A DNA stretch of 64,000 nt, from the NCBI GenBank assembly GCA_016194935.1, contig JACQAO010000070.1:62001-126000 (forward strand). Direction: 5' to 3'. A program made the translations under genes and the position numbers. The notes beneath the pieces were generated by a model that did no database searches, was not told where the DNA came from, and saw nothing but the letters and a program-made list of their open reading frames with translations. The DNA comes from Betaproteobacteria bacterium (GTDB taxonomy: Bacteria > Pseudomonadota > Gammaproteobacteria > Burkholderiales > Rhodocyclaceae). Shown one piece after another: positions 62,449 to 64,000 of the stretch. Within the stretch, counting starts at the first letter, position 1, and every line of letters begins with the position of its first letter.

Positions 62449-63117
62449 ATGTACGAACTCTACATTGGCAACAAGAACTACTCCTCCTGGTCGTTACGCC
62501 CCTGGTTGCTGCTGCGCCATTTCGACATTCCGTTCACCGAGCGCAACGTACCGTTGGGAGGACGCGGCGCGCATGCTGTGCATCGTCCATATTCGGACAA
62601 CGGCCTGGTGCCCTGCCTGCACGATGGGGATTTCCGCGTCTGGGACAGCCTGGCGATTGCCGAATATCTTGCCGAGCGGCATCCGGGCTTGTGGCCGGAC
62701 GATCCGCAGGCGCGGGCCAGGGCGCGTTGCGTCAGCGCCGAAATGCATTCCGGATTTACCGCGCTGCGCCAGGCGATGCCGATGAATATCAAGCTGCGTT
62801 TGCTCGGGCGCACGGCGGCGCCGGAGGTGCAGGCGAACATCGAGCGCATCGTGGAAATCTGGAGCGAGGCGCGCAGCCGTTTCGCCGGTGACGACGGCCC
62901 CTGGCTGTTTGGCCGCTTCAGCATTGCCGACGCCATGTATGCGCCGGTGGTATGGCGCTTACATACTTACGCAGTACCTTTGCCGCAAGCCGCTGCCGAC
63001 TATCGTGACGCCATGCTCGGCCACCCCGAGATGCGCGCCTGGGAAGCGAGCGCCCTGGCCGAAACAGTGAATATGCCTTACGATGCGCTTGCCGCAGAAT
63101 ACGGCGGCCCGCGCTGA
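62449..63117 (+). CDS. glutathione S-transferase family protein
   Basis: A 222-residue cytoplasmic enzyme. The N-terminal thioredoxin-like domain begins MYELYIGNKNYSSWSLRPWL, with Ser residues in the glutathione site (NKNYSSWSLR), and includes LVPCLHDGDFRVWDSLAIAEYL (glutathione-binding). The helical C-terminal domain is complete (FGRFSIADAMYAPVVWRL). GGGAGC precedes ATG 62449. It is likely expressed with the DUF2917 gene under the LysR regulator. The target could be an electrophile or dehalogenated compound. Confidence 0.9.
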   Translation: MYELYIGNKNYSSWSLRPWLLLRHFDIPFTERNVPLGGRGAHAVHRPYSDNGLVPCLHDGDFRVWDSLAIAEYLAERHPGLWPDDPQARARARCVSAEMHSGFTALRQAMPMNIKLRLLGRTAAPEVQANIERIVEIWSEARSRFAGDDGPWLFGRFSIADAMYAPVVWRLHTYAVPLPQAAADYRDAMLGHPEMRAWEASALAETVNMPYDALAAEYGGPR

Positions 63118-63136
63118 GCCAGGGTGTGACCGGACG

Positions 63137-63979
63137 CTAGCCTTGCACCATGTGCAGCGCGGCCTGGAACAAGGCGCTGTGCGGATCGCCGAGAGTTTCG
63201 GCGATGCTGAAGTGGTGGTAGCCGGGCATCGCCACATCCTGTACCGGGCATTGCGGCCAGGCTGACGCGATGAGGCGGTTCTGGCGCTGAAACTCCGCGC
63301 TCTCCAGGCCACCGGCTGCGGTGACCAGCGGTACTCTGCGCGCCGGTAAGTAATTGACCGGACTGACGCGACGTGCGCTCTGCTCATCGAGCTTCAGGCT
63401 GTCGTGCAGGAAGGGCGTCCGCGCCAGCGGGGTCAGATCGTAGAGGCCGCTGACGCAAATTCCACCGCGCAGCAGATCGTCGGGGAGGTCGCTGGCATAT
63501 ATCGGCCATTGAGCCGCCAACATCATCGCCGCCAGGTGACCACCTGCGGAATGGCCAGCGACATGAATGCGCTGGGGGTCGACAGCCAAGCCGGGCGCAT
63601 TGCGCCACAGCCAGGCGCAGGCGCGCAGCATCTGTCGCACCATGGTCTCGATACTGTTGGCCGGCGCCAGACCGTAATTCACCACCGCCAGAGTGACGCC
63701 GGCATCGACGAAAGCCGGCGCGAGAAACGAGAAATCGTATTTGTCGAGCGCGCGCCAGTAGCCGCCGTGGATGAATATCAGGAGCGGCGCGTTGGGATGC
63801 GCGGCGGGGAAAATATCCAGCGTTTCGCCGGGACTGTTGCCGTAATGAAAATCCAAATCGCAACGCATCTGCGCGCGTGTCTCCGCTGAGCGACGCGCCC
63901 AGCGCAGCAAGTATTCGGGATGATCAGGTACGGCGGCGCGGGCGTTGTATTGCCGGTCGAGTTCGGCGGGGTCGAGCAT
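63137..63979 (-). CDS. alpha/beta hydrolase (kynurenine formamidase/esterase-like)
   Basis: A 280-residue serine hydrolase. The oxyanion motif HGGYW (71-75), nucleophile elbow GHSAGG with S144, and a C-terminal His region MPGYHHFSIAETL are typical of the BD-FAE/kynurenine formamidase-like branch. No signal peptide is seen. The start ATG is 21 bases from the right window edge, so operon partners are not visible. It converges with the glutathione S-transferase gene, 19 bases apart. Substrate could be N-formylkynurenine or another ester. Confidence 0.88.
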   Translation of the reverse strand: MLDPAELDRQYNARAAVPDHPEYLLRWARRSAETRAQMRCDLDFHYGNSPGETLDIFPAAHPNAPLLIFIHGGYWRALDKYDFSFLAPAFVDAGVTLAVVNYGLAPANSIETMVRQMLRACAWLWRNAPGLAVDPQRIHVAGHSAGGHLAAMMLAAQWPIYASDLPDDLLRGGICVSGLYDLTPLARTPFLHDSLKLDEQSARRVSPVNYLPARRVPLVTAAGGLESAEFQRQNRLIASAWPQCPVQDVAMPGYHHFSIAETLGDPHSALFQAALHMVQG

Positions 63980-64000
63980 GGCGTACTCCTCAACGGCAGA

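Noticed and set aside
1-64000. Search for tRNA, rRNA, transposase, integrase and phage genes
   Set aside because: None recognised on either strand by motif or by characteristic sequence.

Overview
The window reads as a chromosomal segment of a Gram-negative bacterium, most likely a betaproteobacterium near the Burkholderiales. The evidence is gene content and order: a glucokinase fused to an RpiR/HexR-type regulator, birA-coaX followed by a SPOR protein, coaE and zapD, a glnA-ntrB-ntrC locus with a DUF4124 gene inside it, a Nudix/ThiE-like fusion beside a DUF815 ATPase, the DUF2844-DUF3443 pair, and a LysR/DUF2917 divergent pair. No rRNA, tRNA, CRISPR array, insertion sequence or phage gene was found. 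The assignment is from recognition only; no database search was possible.

Layout. (1) 1-2963: end of an unidentified gene, a CoA-binding protein, a clsB/ybhP-like lipid pair and a SemiSWEET sugar transporter. (2) 3000-17837: a starch/maltodextrin block. It holds a secreted GH15 glucoamylase with a C-terminal CBM20, maltoporin LamB, a complete sugar ABC importer, a Gfo/Idh oxidoreductase and a glucokinase. A second glucokinase is fused to an RpiR regulator and transcribed divergently from lamB; the gap between them carries HexR-like palindromes and a possible small RNA. The logic appears to be extracellular glucose release, outer-membrane passage, ABC import and phosphorylation. (3) 18223-25820: a same-strand cluster of GntR regulator, AnmK, TonB-dependent receptor, sodium/solute symporter and NagX-like protein, best read as uptake and recycling of amino sugars or peptidoglycan fragments. 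AATACCA repeats suggest a regulon.

(4) 25826-28205: nadA and a CDF metal exporter with an extra C-terminal domain. (5) 28224-32992: glnA with two NtrC sites and a sigma-54 promoter, a DUF4124 protein, ntrB and ntrC; the locus encodes its own nitrogen regulator. (6) 33003-40053: birA, coaX, SPOR protein, coaE, zapD and yacG, interrupted by an aldo/keto reductase and glgB. (7) 40050-45523: leuA with a divergent Lrp-type regulator, the Nudix/ThiE-like fusion, a DUF815 ATPase and mltA.

(8) 45548-48687: the least familiar part. A soluble CuA-type cupredoxin, a Tat-exported calcineurin-like phosphoesterase and a small cytochrome c lie divergent to an ECF sigma factor and a cysteine-free membrane anti-sigma factor. 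I propose it as a self-regulated envelope redox/copper module and the best candidate here for an undescribed system. (9) 48771-52475: a tandem CDGSH protein, an ATP-grasp protein with a helical N-terminal region, and the DUF3443/DUF2844 exported pair. (10) 52715-63979: pntAB, a GGDEF/EAL protein, a Phd/PIN toxin-antitoxin pair, an FAH-family hydrolase, an RhlE helicase, LysR with DUF2917, a glutathione S-transferase and an alpha/beta hydrolase.

The carbohydrate blocks, roughly 3-25 kb, and especially their intergenic regions look more AT-rich than the housekeeping half. I judged this by eye and did not compute it.
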